Positions 1 through 12,829 of a stretch of DNA of 64,000 bases are shown piece after piece (positions within the stretch are counted from its first letter, which is position 1; the number at the start of each line of letters is the position of its first letter). The stretch spans positions 8,270,649-8,334,648 of the forward strand of contig CM055312.2 of assembly GCA_029255685.2 (NCBI GenBank), read 5' to 3'. This DNA comes from Silene conica. Its lineage: Eukaryota > Streptophyta > Magnoliopsida > Caryophyllales > Caryophyllaceae. The position numbers were made by a program, and so were the translations under genes. Under the pieces are notes generated by a model that saw only the letters and a program-made list of their open reading frames with translations, was not told where the DNA came from and did no database searches.

Positions 1-1591
1 TTATTGATTTTACGAGTGGATAATATTTCCTGGAATTTTATCGGCTAAGCTAATTATGTCTAAAATGACCCTAAATATTTAAAAATCAAAATATCACCCC
101 ATTGTGGTACGAAATATTTGTCTCGACTCTGGCAAATGCCCGACTTATTAGGGTTTAAAAGGCGATTGCAATAACATTTTGAGTTGGTATTGACCACACA
201 TAACAACTAAAACCTAGGTGAGTAGAGAACCGATTTTAAGCTAAAATCTCGTACCAACATAATAATATATGGATACAAATCATACAATGGATGACCTCGG
301 CTATGCTAGGAGGGGGTCAGCCCGCGCTGGTGGTTCATATTTGAGTGTGAAAGTGTCAAATAATTGTCATCTGGTCCTAGGTATAAACCTTGACACCCTC
401 TACTGTTAACTTTAAGATTCGCGACTGTATAGATATGAAGGATTGAAGGCAACAAGCATCTTATCCATATTAATCTAGAAACATTTAAAGAGTTTTGGTA
501 AATCCACGTCATACATCCCACATTTATTTTTTATTTTTTAAAGTCATGTATGGTGGGACCCACAACAAAGTTTATTTAATTATTTTCAAGTAACTGTCCA
601 TGTTGATTTCCGTTGTGTAAATTTTACGTTCTAACTTTAATTTATTTCGTAAACCGTAATTTCTACGTAAACGATTATATTTATAACGTCAACTTATATA
701 TTATATACTCAAATTTAAATTTTATCAATATAAACCAAAAACATTTCAAGCACTCCTCTTAGCCACATCATCACATGCATGTTTTTATTTTTATTCTTTT
801 TAAGTAAATGTGAGACCTATCGAAAAAATTGGAATTAATTGCTAAAAAGTGTTAGTGTTTAATTAAGTTTTAAACGTAAATGTTTATGTTAATTTTTTTT
901 ACACATAAATATTAGTGAATAACAATGAATAATGAATAATTTAAAACGTAAATAATTCAGCACAAAGTTTTACTAACAAATTACAATAAATAAAATCAAC
1001 AATTAAAAAATCAATCCAAATTTTTATTGCAATAATAAATTACAACAATAATTAAAATAAAGTACGAAAAAAATTCATCAACTATAGTACTAATAAGATA
1101 AAACAAAATTTTAAAAAGAAGACAATAATACAAATTAGTTCTACAAACATAAAAAATTATTATAAATTTTTTCGAAATATATTATTGCATAATTTTGAAA
1201 TAATGATACGTGATCGACTTAAATGGTACAAAAAAGTCATTTAGTTAAAGTATACGATGAAAAAAACAACTCAACAAATTAATCTTTTAACATAGTTACA
1301 AAATGAATCAAAGTATGACAATAGATAACATAACAGACAAATAAGCAAGCATCATTAATTTGCAACTATGATGTAAAATGAAATAAGAATTTGAACAAAA
1401 TTAAACGGTAAGAACATTATTTAACTAACTAAAGATGAGGATTTTAACAAAGAAAAACAATTTATTTAAACAAATAGACACGCATAATATATTCATGTAT
1501 TGGTTCTTTGATGAAAAAAATGGCCAATAATTCGTAAATTTTGATATACTAAAGTGATTGCTCGCAAAGTACAAAAAAACTTTATCTCAGA
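1..1591. other. AT-rich intergenic DNA, no gene recognised
   Basis: This stretch is AT-rich with no convincing coding region on either strand. The short open frame at 306-521 has no recognisable domain. It may lie inside the plus-strand Helitron that ends at 2726, whose 5' end I cannot locate. Confidence 0.5.
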
Positions 1592-2347
1592 CTAGTTTTA
1601 CTCTTGTGCAAAAAATGCACGAGTTTAATTTTATTAAATTGAAAACATCAATAAGAAGATGAATATATTTAAAATAAAGGCATAATTATAGTATTATAAT
1701 TAGACCAATCTAAAATATATAAATAATTTATACGCATAATTTAAATGTAGGTAAAAATAAAGCGTTAGTTCGACAATATAAAAACAAACAAATTCTTATT
1801 TAAGACTACTCAAATATATATGTAGGATGAATACAACCATATAATATAAACCCGTCACTCTAACTACCAAAAAAATAACTCTGACCATATAGGACTATAT
1901 GAGGTTGATTTTTTCTACCTACAAAATGATTATTCATGATTTTTATTTCCGATAATTAATTTTATTTGATTTTTTTGTTCTTTTCATCCCGATATTATAA
2001 TTTGGATATCCAGGTTAAATTTGGTGTATAATTATATGATTTTTCTTTAATTTATTAGTTTGAAAATTATTAATTTCTAATAGTTGGAACATATGAGTTT
2101 TTGTACTTTTTAAATTTTTCCTTTTTTATTTTTTGTATCTTTTTGTTTTGCATAAAAATTTTATATCATAAATTTAACATATGAAAATGACTATTTTGAA
2201 ATCGAAAGTGTGTAAAATGAAAAGCAAATAAAATTAGAGGAGAGAGACTAATTAAATAGTAGAAGAAGATCATGGTGGGACTCAATTACCCTAAATCATC
2301 TAGCCAATGAGAATCCACTAAAAGCTATTCCTTTTATAGTAAAGGGA
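1592..2347 (-). mobile_element. Small non-autonomous Helitron (756 bp)
   Basis: On the minus strand the element begins with TC after an A at 2348 (5' sequence TCCCTTTACTATAAAAGG, containing a short imperfect palindrome). It ends with CTAG at 1595-1592, followed by T. About 6 bases before the CTAG is a GC-richer stem-loop around 1600-1622 with arms of the CTCGTGCA / TGCACAAGAG type. This is the standard Helitron architecture: A|TC at the 5' end, hairpin plus CTRR|T at the 3' end, and no target-site duplication. No coding capacity is seen, so mobilisation would depend on a RepHel protein supplied elsewhere. The 5' boundary is less certain than the 3' one. Confidence 0.65.
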
Positions 2348-2684
2348 TGAGCATTTGTCTTCCAAGACCAGATCTAAATCCAGAAAAACTTAATGTATCG
2401 ATTTTCAAAATTACAATCTAGCGAGATTTGGAGGGTGTGATTTTTGATAATAATATGTTTTGTCTAATACAACATCTAAAATTGTTTACAAGGAGTATTT
2501 TCAATTTGTAAATTTTTAAGATTAGTTATATACTCTATAACGACCAATAACTAATATTTGAATTCTAATTATATCTAAAGTTGTTGAATTACAAATATTC
2601 AATCAGGTGCATTTATTAAACATTTTCAAAAATTACTTGACAATATTAGATCAGAGTATTAGTTAATATATTTTAAATATTAAA

Positions 2685-2726
2685 TTTTAAAACAACCCGT
2701 GCATTTTTGCACGGGGCTAAAACTAG
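2685..2726 (+). mobile_element. Helitron 3' terminus (plus strand)
   Basis: A perfect stem-loop with arms CCCGTGCA / TGCACGGG around a TTT loop is followed a few bases later by CTAG at 2723-2726 and then T. This is a textbook Helitron 3' end on the plus strand. The matching 5' TC end was not located and may be upstream of, or interrupted by, the 1592-2347 element. Only the terminus is annotated. Confidence 0.75.
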
Positions 2727-2785
2727 TAATAATAATAGTAGTATTAACATTTAGGATCATCCAATTTATTCTACACTAGGTTCTA

Positions 2786-2804
2786 ACCCGTGAAATTCAC
2801 GGGT
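2786..2804 (-). terminator. Helitron 3' hairpin of the giant element
   Basis: A 9-bp perfect stem (ACCCGTGAA / TTCACGGGT) with a one-base centre lies 6 bases inside the CTAG end. In Helitrons this hairpin marks the replication and transposition stop. Confidence 0.8.
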
Positions 2805-2949
2805 CTGCTTTTAGTAATTTAAATTAATATTGTGAATAATTAAAAGATAAAGAAATCAATTATTTTAAAACTCTAATAATATGAAATTAATATTGTTAAT
2901 AATTAAAAGATAAAGAAATTAATTATTTTAGAATTTCAAAATATGAAAA

Positions 2950-3523
2950 TAATATAAAGATAAAGAAATTGATTATTTTAGTATTTTAATAATATGAAAT
3001 TAATATTGTTAATAATATTAATCTAAAATATAAATACTATCTATTAGTTTAAAAATTACGTAGCGTTATTTTAAAAATCGTGTAAGATTATAACTAAAAT
3101 ACGGTCGCATAAATTAAGAGGCATACATTGATAAAAGTTATTAAATATTATAAAGATAAAGAAATTGATTATTTTAGTATTTTAATAATATGAAATTAAT
3201 ATTGTTAATAATATTAATCTAAAATATAAATACTATTAGTTTAAAAATTACGTAGCGTTATTTTAAAAATCGTGTAAGATTATAACTAAAATACGGTCGC
3301 ATAAATTAAGACGCATACATCGATAAAAGTTATTAAATATTATAAAGATAAAGAAATTGATTATTTTAGTATTTTAATAATATGAAATTAATATTGTTAA
3401 TAATATTAATCTAAAATATAAATAATATTAGTTTAAAAATTACGTAGCGTTATTTTAAAAATCGTGTAAGATTATAACTAAAATACGGTCGCATAAATTA
3501 AGACGCATACATCGATAAAAGTT
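2950..3523. repeat. Tandem array, about 195-bp unit, 3 copies
   Basis: Three successive copies share the same order of motifs: AAGATAAAGAAATTGATTAT, then TTACGTAGCGTTATTTT, then AATACGGTCGCATAAATTAA. They start near 2950, 3150 and 3343. The copies differ by only a few bases. The array lies between the Helitron 3' end and the RepHel stop codon. Confidence 0.85.
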
Positions 3524-3574
3524 AAAAAAACAAAAACAAAAATGAAAAAATAATATTAAACAACTTTATTATTT

Positions 3575-3700
3575 CAATGTCGGTGGATTGTTTCCCCCAA
3601 ATAGAACCCATCTTCATCAAGGTTGTGTTTTTACCAATCTCAGATTTCAATGTCGGTGGATTTGTTTCCCCCAAATAGAACCCCCAAATAACTTCTCTCA
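3575..3700. repeat. Short direct duplication
   Basis: TTTCAATGTCGGTGGATT followed by GTTTCCCCCAAATAGAACCC occurs twice, about 70 bases apart. It looks like a local duplication in non-coding DNA of the Helitron. Confidence 0.7.
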
Positions 3701-3944
3701 CATCCTCCTGATTAATCCCTAAAACATCAAAACATCAAAATGTGAGTAACTCTAATCCCGTCACCGATAAATAACCGACGATATCAAGTCATCATTATTC
3801 ATATCTTCTTGTGAACTGTTCCAGAGAAGGCTAAATCAAATGAGATGTCGACGATATTAGATATGTATTTATTCATATCTCATTTCTTACTTGATTCTGA
3901 TTCAAGGTTGTTTTAAAACTGTATTAATTTTTCGGTGCATGCAG

Positions 3945-4019
3945 GAACCCAACAATTCAGTGTTGCTGGAATCATATATTGGGATTATTTTGCATGTTCG
4001 TTTAATCACTCGAACTTGG
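3945..4019 (+). other. Possible captured exon (unidentified)
   Basis: A plus-strand open segment is bounded by a plausible acceptor (TGCAG) and donor (TTG|GTGAGT). Its translation (beginning EPNNSVLLESYIG) matches nothing I recognise. It is the same orientation as the two recognised captured gene fragments. It may be another captured exon or chance splice-like sequence. Confidence 0.25.
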
Positions 4020-4189
4020 TGAGTTTTCATTCGCCTATTACCTTGAACTTAGATAATTTTGATAATCAAATGTTAGTGATGGTTGTATTTTTTAAGTAAT
4101 TTGATTTCTCCAGATTTTTTTAATTTTATGAAGTATTTTAGATCTGAAATTGGGGGAAAACGGGTTTAATTGAAACAATTTGTTCTGAA

Positions 4190-4510
4190 ACTTGTACTTT
4201 CCTACTATGATTCGGATAATATGACATGGAAGGAGGTCATCTTGAGCTTGAGACGGTCTTAAATGAGATTTGTTGCCTACATTTTGTTTTGAAAGTTGTC
4301 GTCTTTCCTACTGTGGAGTTATGATTCAGCTGATATGGCATGGAAGGAGGTCATCTTGAGCTTAAGACGGTCTTAAATGAGATTTGTTGTCTGCAATTTA
4401 TTTTGAAAGTTGTACTTTCCTACTGTGATTCAGCTAATATGGCATGGAAGGAGGCCATCTTAAGCTTCAGACGGTCTTAAATGAGATTTGTTGTCTACAA
4501 TTTGTAGTTT
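4190..4510. repeat. Tandem repeat, about 125-bp unit, 3 copies
   Basis: Three imperfect copies contain CTTTCCTACT, ATGGCATGGAAGGAGG and AGACGGTCTTAAATGAGATT in the same order. The array lies in the non-coding 3' part of the giant Helitron, downstream of RepHel. Confidence 0.85.
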
Positions 4511-4851
4511 TAGTGTTCCTACTATGATTGAGCTTTAATTATTGAATCTTGTTGACTTTTATGCTGAATTTAGAAAATGAAAACATATCTGTGTCTTAAA
4601 AAGCGATTTTTGTGGATTGAGGTCTACTGTATGTTAGTTTTGTACTTGTGGAACTTTCCTTTGGAAAATGTCAGCCCTTCTATGATTGCGTTTTTGGTGC
4701 AAGCGGAGATATATTTTTTTTAGAAATAGTAAGTTTCGCGGTACAAAACAATAACACAGTTGAATGCTTAGGCAATAGTTTATTGAACTAAAAGAGTCAC
4801 TAATTTATTAGACTAATATCCTTAGGCAACAATGATGCTAACATCACACTT

Positions 4852-6608
4852 TTACAAATTATCAAATATTTCCTTGTAGACTACATTTGTTGTCACGTTA
4901 GATGTCAGCCCTTCTTGGTCGCAAATGAGCACTTTCAATCCCTTTTTACTTGTGACCCTGGAGATTGCAACGTATAGCTGTCCGTGACTAAACACCGACC
5001 TAGGGAGGTAGAGTCCAACATGGGAAAGGGATTGTCCCTGACTCTTATTGATAGTCATAGCAAAACATACGGTTACCGGAAATTGTCTTCTTACGAACTT
5101 AATGGGAAACTTAGTCTCATCGGAAGGAGACAATGATAACCTAGGTATATATACTGTGTGGCCCACCTTACTACCAGTTATGATAGTTGCTCCAATAACG
5201 CGTTCCCCTAGGTTAGTAACCACCAGCCTTGTGTCGTTGCATAACCCACTCGTTTGATCAATGTTTCGGAGTAGCATTACCGTAGTACCGACTTTCAACT
5301 TTAGGTTATGATTGGGGATACCAGAACACTTAATAGTGTTCAGAAATTCGGTAGAGTACAAATCTTGCATGTATGTATTGCTCTCATCTTTACTTATTTC
5401 ATTTGAGCTCAAGTATTCCTTTTCATCCCCGGGAATCATGGACAATACATATTCATTGACTGACTCAACGATTTCATGCGTAGGAGCAAGTACTTCACGT
5501 TCTTGCAAGTAGGCGTGGTTCCCTAAATTATCTTCCAGTGATGGATATGTGGTATTGACAATAGTTGCAATAGGGTCAGTTGATTGGGGTATTAGAATGT
5601 CATTGGGCATCTCAATATCAACCTCCCCGTCATTAGGACCACCGACTAATCCATCTCCAACCTTCAATATCCATTATGAAAAGTGCCTGATATCATCTAC
5701 ACTGGAATTAGGGCCTCCAAGTTGAAGCCGCATATTTTTTGTGAGCTTTAACACCTTTATATTAAAGAAAGTATAACTTATCAAAAATGAAGTTTAAACA
5801 TTTTATATTGGTAGAAAATATTAAATTCGAATGTAATAAAAATTTACCTTGCAATGAGACCATAAGTATGAAGAACTGATCGAAGCGGCCACAATATCCT
5901 GCCTACTCCCTTTAGGCACCACGGGCAGAATTTGCCGAAAGTCGCCGCCAAATACGATAACTTTCCCACCAAAGGGCTTATTCGGGTCACCTTGAGCAGA
6001 GAACCTCATAACATCCTTCAGACTCTTATCAAGAGCCTCAAAACAAATTTTATTTATCATGGGTGCTTCGTCCCATATTATAAGCTTAGTCCTTATCAAC
6101 AATTCTGTTAAATCAGTACCTGGTTTTATGCGCGGACATGTGGAATGCTCAGATGCATTAATTGGTATACCAAATCTTGAATGAGTTGTCCTTCCATTCG
6201 GAAGTAGGATTGCCGCAATCCCACTTGAAGCAACAGGAAGTAATATCTCTCCTTGACTTCTTAAGGCGACGCATAAAGTTTTCCATATGAAAGTTTTGCC
6301 TGTACCGCCATATCCATAAAGAAAGAAGACCCCTCCTCGTCCAGTCAGGACTCCATCCATTATTTCATCATACACAGCCCTCTGCTCTTCTGTCATAGAT
6401 GTAATAAGTCTAACATGTTCCTCCTTTTGTGCATCTTTGTCGTAAGACAACTCATCTAATATCAACTGGTTTGTATCTCCTAATGTTAATGAATCATCAA
6501 GGGACGACATATTTTCAAACCTACGGAGGGAGCTACCATTGCTTTTCAGAAGTGCCTCAATCTCTGCCAGAGCATACTGTTGCAGCTCTCTTTCGCTAAG
6601 TTGTAGAT
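4852..6608 (-). other. RepHel: PIF1-type helicase portion
   Basis: Two exons (6608-5848 and 5754-4852) encode a PIF1-like SF1 helicase. Walker A GYGGTGKTF lies near 6292-6320 and Walker B IIWDEAPM near 6060-6086. The FGGDFRQILPVVP motif lies near 5925-5960, and TINKSQGQSL and YVAISRV come near the C-terminus. The frame ends naturally at TAA 4852-4854. A premature TAA at 5676-5674 interrupts the second exon just before WILKVGDG. Confidence 0.9.
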
Positions 6609-7245
6609 CTGCAAGAGTTAAAAGAGCGTTAAAAGAGTGAACTGTCACTACATGAAACCTTAAAATTGCAATTCATATATGTCCAAAAAAATTGTAATGA
6701 TGGATTAGTTTAACATAAGTGTGTGGTTTCAATATACCTTCGTTCCTTAGCGATGCACGTCTCCTATAGAGAATATCGTCGGACAAAAGAGTCCAGATCT
6801 TCTCCCACACTAACTCCGGCTTAGCCAAGTTGCCAGCCATTAGTAAGGTGGCAAATAGGTGTCTTAGGTATACTCCTGATCCCCATTCGCTTGCTTCCTT
6901 AATAGCGTCAATATATTCTTTGTCATCACCAAACAATCCCCGGGCGTAGCATGCTTCTTTAAAGGATGGAAGAACTTCATTTTTAAACGTCCGTATGTCC
7001 TCATATGATGTAGGACCCTTGACGAAATTCAGTAATGTTCTCATATAATACAATTCACCACCACCGGGTGACATATGGTGCATCCTTCCAAGAGAGAACC
7101 CTCGTTTTCTTTTGTCCCATCTGTTTTGATCACGTTTCCACACATACTTCGTTGGAAACTCAGCATATGTCAGTTCTCTTGTTCAGGATGGTGTTTGTTA
7201 TAGTCCATCCACGCCAAAAACATTGTCCTGGTAATGTTGTCTCTG

Positions 7246-8997
7246 TCAATGACCGATGTTGATGTGGTCATAATCATTAAAAACAACCCTCTGCTCATTT
7301 GGTAGGTGAAGATCTAACCTCTCAACTGGTGGCGTCCTGTAATGAATGTCGAACGAAAAAATTCTCCAAACAGCCTCACACGGTGAAATATATCTACAGT
7401 CATAATACCTTTGGATCTCATCTATCTGATCTGGATTCTGATTATTCCGACTGGCGTAAGTGGACTGCACTATTACTCTATCATAGCCCTTATTAATGTA
7501 CTTGAATAAGTATTTGATAGATCTTGCCTGATTGCACCACTCTACGTTAATGTGTGCACGGTATTTCAGCAACAATGTGGGATTATATGGGACGACAAAG
7601 CTATTGTCAATGAGTTTGCCGCTCTTTTCAACTGTAGCGCCATTATTCCTCCTTCTATACCGAGGGTATCCCTCAGAGTCGACAATTGTTCGGTCATTGA
7701 ATTTTTTTGGAAAATGTCTTATGCAATTGGAATTAACCATACACGGAGATTGTGGGTAATCATTACCACACGGACCGTGTATCATGTATTCCTTAACCGC
7801 GTCATACAAAACTGGATCCATAGACGGATCTGGTATTTCCGCACATATAAGTTTGTCGACATCAGCAACTTCGGGGAACTTATCATCTCGGTGTAAGAAG
7901 AGCAATATATGAGCATGGGGTAGGCCACGTTTCTGGAACTCAATTGTGTATACCACTGTGAAAACAAAATATGAAAAATTGCGTATTAGTCGAGTTGCTG
8001 ATGTTAATTTCATCTGAACATAATAAATAAGAAATTAAATATGTTTCAGAAATAACCTCCTCTCGTGCGACCAAAAATATGACGTTCTTTCAAGTCTGTC
8101 ATGAGCTCTTGTAGCTTTATCTTGAAAACTCGATCGAGTATATCAGGTCTGTCCTCGGACCTTAGTCCCTTCTTTTTAAGGAACCGGGTTATCTCTGGCC
8201 ACTTTGGATTGCATGTGAATGTTATGAACAAATCGGGATAGCCACACCATTTGCAAATAACCATGGTATCCTGATAGTTAGCTTTCAAGTAACTTCGGCC
8301 TCCCAAAAATGATGGTGGTACAATGATACGGGTACCAGCTGAAGATGGTTCTGTCTCTCCCCGTGCTACGGAATTAGCTAGATTTTTGAAACTCTCCGAT
8401 CGCAGTTTTGGCTGATTGTGACGGATAAATGACAGCCTCTGAGATTCCACCATCATATAGTCGTCTACAGAAAATTGTTGGAATCCTTTACCTGCTGATA
8501 GTAGAGTGGAGGGTTCTATGTCCAACGGTCGATCCTGTATACGAAAAGCAAAAAACTCACGAAGAGTTAGCTGATTTCGTGGGTTGGATCCTTTGCTTGA
8601 CTTAGATATTGACTTTTCACTATGCTTGATGTCGAGCCTATAACCGTCTTCTCCCCACAGAAATAGGAGAGGATATTGCAGTGCTAAGTATGAAGGATGC
8701 AATTCAGAAATACGTTGCAAGCGACCACTACACTCCTCAATAATTATGTCCCTCTTATCTAATGTCTCATCAATGTCCCCAACAATAAGAGCCGCAACCT
8801 AGGAAGCTGTAGGAAGATTGTATGTTCTTCCATCAGTTTCTCGCCTGCTGATCAACCTCATCTTAACTTCTCCTTATATTCCCGAACTCAATCTATCCCT
8901 GACCATTCTAAAAACTTTAGCTAGGGGATTGTGTTGATCAATCATGTCTTGCAACTGAGTTATAAGTTGATCATTAAATTGTTGGGGATTCATGGGG
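7246..8997 (-). other. RepHel: Helitron_like_N / HUH nuclease portion
   Basis: Exon 8997-8057 encodes the N-terminal Helitron domain (SPMNPQQ through HPSYLALQYPLLF to the FTCNPKWPEI motif). The next exon, from 7955, begins with VYTIEFQKRGLPHAHILL, which holds the HUH metal-binding histidines. The paired tyrosines of the nick-and-ligate step lie in YLFKYINKGYD around 7485-7517. Two in-frame stops (8876-8874, 8801-8799) fall in the N-terminal part. Confidence 0.9.
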
Positions 8998-11872
8998 CTG
9001 CATAACACATTAATTTAACAATAAGTTAGTAGTATATATATATATATAAGAATCAACTCAAGGCTTTTACCTGAAATTGATGTATAGCTATTTTATTACC
9101 TCACGGCATTTTCTTTATGTTGGACTTCTTCATCAGTATCGTATATGTAAAGCTGGCAGAATTTTGGGGGAGCTGAATCTGGAGGTAACAAAGACCCTAT
9201 TAAGTGAAAATTCTGACCACCCATTTTGAAAGTGTATGTTCCTCGACCTCGATTCACGGTATTGTCGATTTTCCCTCCCATCGAGGTGAAGGAAAACATC
9301 GAATTATAAGCTCTGATGTTGTCAATAAAGTGTCTGCTTTGCGGATGTGTTCGACTAAAAAGATCTCTTAATAAATCAGGAGGATGTTTCAAGTATGGGA
9401 GTTCTATTGTTCCATCCATGCAACACAATGAGAATGCTGGAATTTTTGGAGTCCTATTCTTTCGCAATATTTCTGCGTACCACATTTCTGCTTTACAATG
9501 TACGCATTTGTAATTTGGATCACCAATATCCCAGTTACCTTCGAGTGCTTCAATTGCTGACATTACGTTATGTGAAAATGTTATGTTAGTAATGATTGAT
9601 AATTTTTATAAGTCTTATATGCATTAATTATTTCTTTTTTTTTTCACAGGTATATAAATGAGATATTTATAATTACCTTCATCAGTATCACCAGTATCGT
9701 CATCAGTTCTACTTAATGAAGCCTCGCACGTGGACTTGGACCCAATATTTCTCGTAAAAGATTCAGGCATATCTTTATTTATCTGGGAATCAGGTTGTTC
9801 TCTCATCTTGTCTTTGTGCATTCTTCCCGCTTCTAAATTATGTGGTTAAGTAAAACAAATAAGATAAGCATAATCTAACTTTATATATATTATACTAAAA
9901 TACTAAAATTACCTTGCTCAATCTGACCAATATCAACGCCATTTCGACTTGATGAAGCCTCAAATCTTGACCCAAGATTTCTGGTTATGCTTTGACGTAT
10001 GTTTGTATTCGGGTATGTAGGTTGATTCATGTTTACCAATGTGGTAGCTTGGTGAGATGCTAGGTAGATAGGTGTATGAAACCAAAGACAAATTAGGTAG
10101 ATACCAAAAAAAATTCATATAATGACATGTGTATTATCTACTTGTATATAATAACCAACCTTCATATGCGGCACAAATATTCCTAGTCAATTTCTCCAAT
10201 ACTTCTCGACTGTAGTAAGCCGGTTGCTTAACGTTTACAGATGTGTTTATTGGATTGGATACTGCAATAAAATAAGGGAGGTGACCAAACACTAATAATT
10301 TTCAAAACAAAGTATGAGCTATATGATAAATATATATTATTATATATACCATTTTGACTTGATGATGCTTCATATCTGGTTTTCCTATTCATTTTTGAAG
10401 AGCCAGCTATTTTAAATATATAGCATTGTTAGTAGAGGGGAAAATGATGATCCATAGTGTTGATATTGTTGAAATGATAGAAAAAGTATAATTGAGAAAA
10501 AACATTGATACCTGTTGAAGGAGTATGATCCAAATATGTATACTCACTTGACTCACACTGAATTCTAGTAGCTCCCTCCTCAATGTGAAAATTGCCTGCA
10601 TCCGTCAAGTTCATACCTGTGCATTTTCATTTATCATCTATATAAAGTTCATTAATGATATTGAATTCTCTTAGTGAAATCAGATTTAATGCCTGCATTA
10701 ATCATTATTAATAATCGTGCACTTTTATGAATACTTACTTTGATAGCACATTTATTATAACACTATTTACACTAACAGAATGTTTTTGTGATTTATGAAC
10801 GTATGAGAGGTACTGTACCGGTGGCAGCAGAACTCAGCGGTGTGGTAGGAGTATGTATGAGCGGTGTGCTAGGAGTATTTATTTCAGTGGACATGTCGTG
10901 ATTCTTGCTCATCCTTTTTGCAGATAAGATCAACTTTCTACTTTCTCTTGCATTGGTTGCATTTGTTCGATGTGCTTCTAGCAGTTTGTAAAACGTAATG
11001 TAAATCATGAAAATTAACACAACATATATGAGTGGCCTTACACAATTTAAAGAATTTACCTGTAAGAATATTGATTGGTGTAGTGCCCAACTGACCTACA
11101 TTTTGGTGAAATGGACACTTCTGCTCAAAACTTTGACATTGAAAAGTTGCTTTATTGCTTGCTTTCTTTTGGAATGTAATCATCTTTCGTTTCTGTCTAG
11201 CAATTTGTGAGCATATTTGACAATTTGGAATATATCCACCATGAATGGCTGCTGTTTTAATTAAGTACATGGATTGGCTGATCAGACATTCTACTATTTA
11301 GCCATGTATCACCAAGTAGAAATAATTAATGGGTGTGGAAACGTACCACCATGAATAACATTGGTAAATGTTGGTGACTGCGTATTTGCATTAGGCATGG
11401 AAGTTATCCGGGTTATAATGTTGTTAACTGGAGACGTTTTCTCACAAATAATTGCTTCTATGTTTTCTGCGGAGTGGAACACTTTTCATATAATCACTTA
11501 AATAAATTGGTATGCGATTGTCATTGGTAATTGATTGCTCATAAATAATAGGTTATAATTACATGTACGTCTGTCATTCAAAATTAGTTTTCCCTTTCCA
11601 CGAACATCCGTCAGGGCGCCTTGTGTATTAGCTTTTCTTTTTCCTGAAACATTAGTCACTGAATACAGCGTAGTACGGTCAGCGTGTATAATTGATTAGC
11701 TTGACATTAGTGTGATGCAAACTTAGAAATTTCCATATATAAGTTCTCACATACATACCTATATTGTTATCATTTTTGTGTCGTGGATGTGTATTACTTG
11801 TGTTTTGTTATTTTGATCGGCCACAACATGAATAAAATTTTGAACAGGCATAATTTTTCAAGCTGTCTTTTG

Positions 11873-12068
11873 AACTACTGATAATTGTGAAATAAAACGC
11901 TTTGTTTAAAAATAGATACCTTTTATGGATTTACATGATTGTCTTCTTTTTTCCAGATTCGTGATATCACTTAGAGGACTGACTTCATTTCCGGATGATG
12001 TCTGAGGTAAGTCTAACCGCACCAATACTGTGATAAGCTGTTGATTATCTGAGATGATAGAAGAGGTG
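11873..12068 (-). repeat. Duplicated RepHel exon segment, copy A
   Basis: About 195 bases match 13423-13618 closely. On the minus strand both contain an exon-like frame LPQTSSGNEVSPLSDITNLE, ending in a donor (AAAG|GTATC). The copies differ at a few percent of sites. This suggests a tandem internal duplication of an N-terminal RepHel exon. Confidence 0.8.
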
Positions 12069-12765
12069 GGTACATGTCAGTTCAGTCAAGTTGGGTGAAT
12101 TTTCTCTTCAGTTCTAATGTAGAGTAGTCTTCACTTCAAAATTACATGACTGTCAAACTTGTTGGATTCTGCTAGTCAAATTAATTGAGGTGGTTCATGC
12201 TATAAGGTGGTTCATGCTGGTATGTGCTTCTAACACTACATACTCACTACTAATGCACACTCTACTCAATTCTATTACTCTCCCAATGTGTATTACTTGT
12301 GATTTGTTATTCTAATCGACTACAACATGATTTTTCAATAATTTTAACCGGCTCTTCACCAGCTTGGTATTGATTCCTCTCTTTGCTCTGTAGCCATCCC
12401 TATTCTCTGTGTCTATGTTTATTTGCTGTAGATAAAACTTGTATATTGTCGTCATATGATTAAAACTCATTTCACCTACAATCTCTGTGTCTTACTGATA
12501 CAGCAGTTTTGCATGATTCCCTTCAATTATTTTTCACTCATATGTGACATGGCACTGTAACTAACATTACTGTACTCATTAGATAATGATATATGCAATA
12601 ATGCTAAAATATTTCAGCTTGCCTATCAACTATACAAAGCTTGAGTACTGAGATGCTCTTCGATGTGATCTGTCGTCTCTTGAGCTGATAATAATATTTT
12701 GTCGGCAAAGATGTGATAATTGGAGTTTTCGTATCTCCATTTAATTGTTTATTATTTCAGTAATT

Positions 12766-12829
12766 GAGGGTGATTCTATGGATGATATTGCCAAAGCTTC
12801 TCAGAAAATTCAATCCATAATTGTTGAGG
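12766..12829 (+). other. Possible captured exon (unidentified)
   Basis: The plus strand shows TTATTTCAG, then an open segment translating as IEGDSMDDIAKASQKIQSII, then VE and a GAG|GTTGGC donor-like site. It has the look of a small internal exon in the same orientation as the other captured fragments. I do not recognise the protein. It could be chance. Confidence 0.3.
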
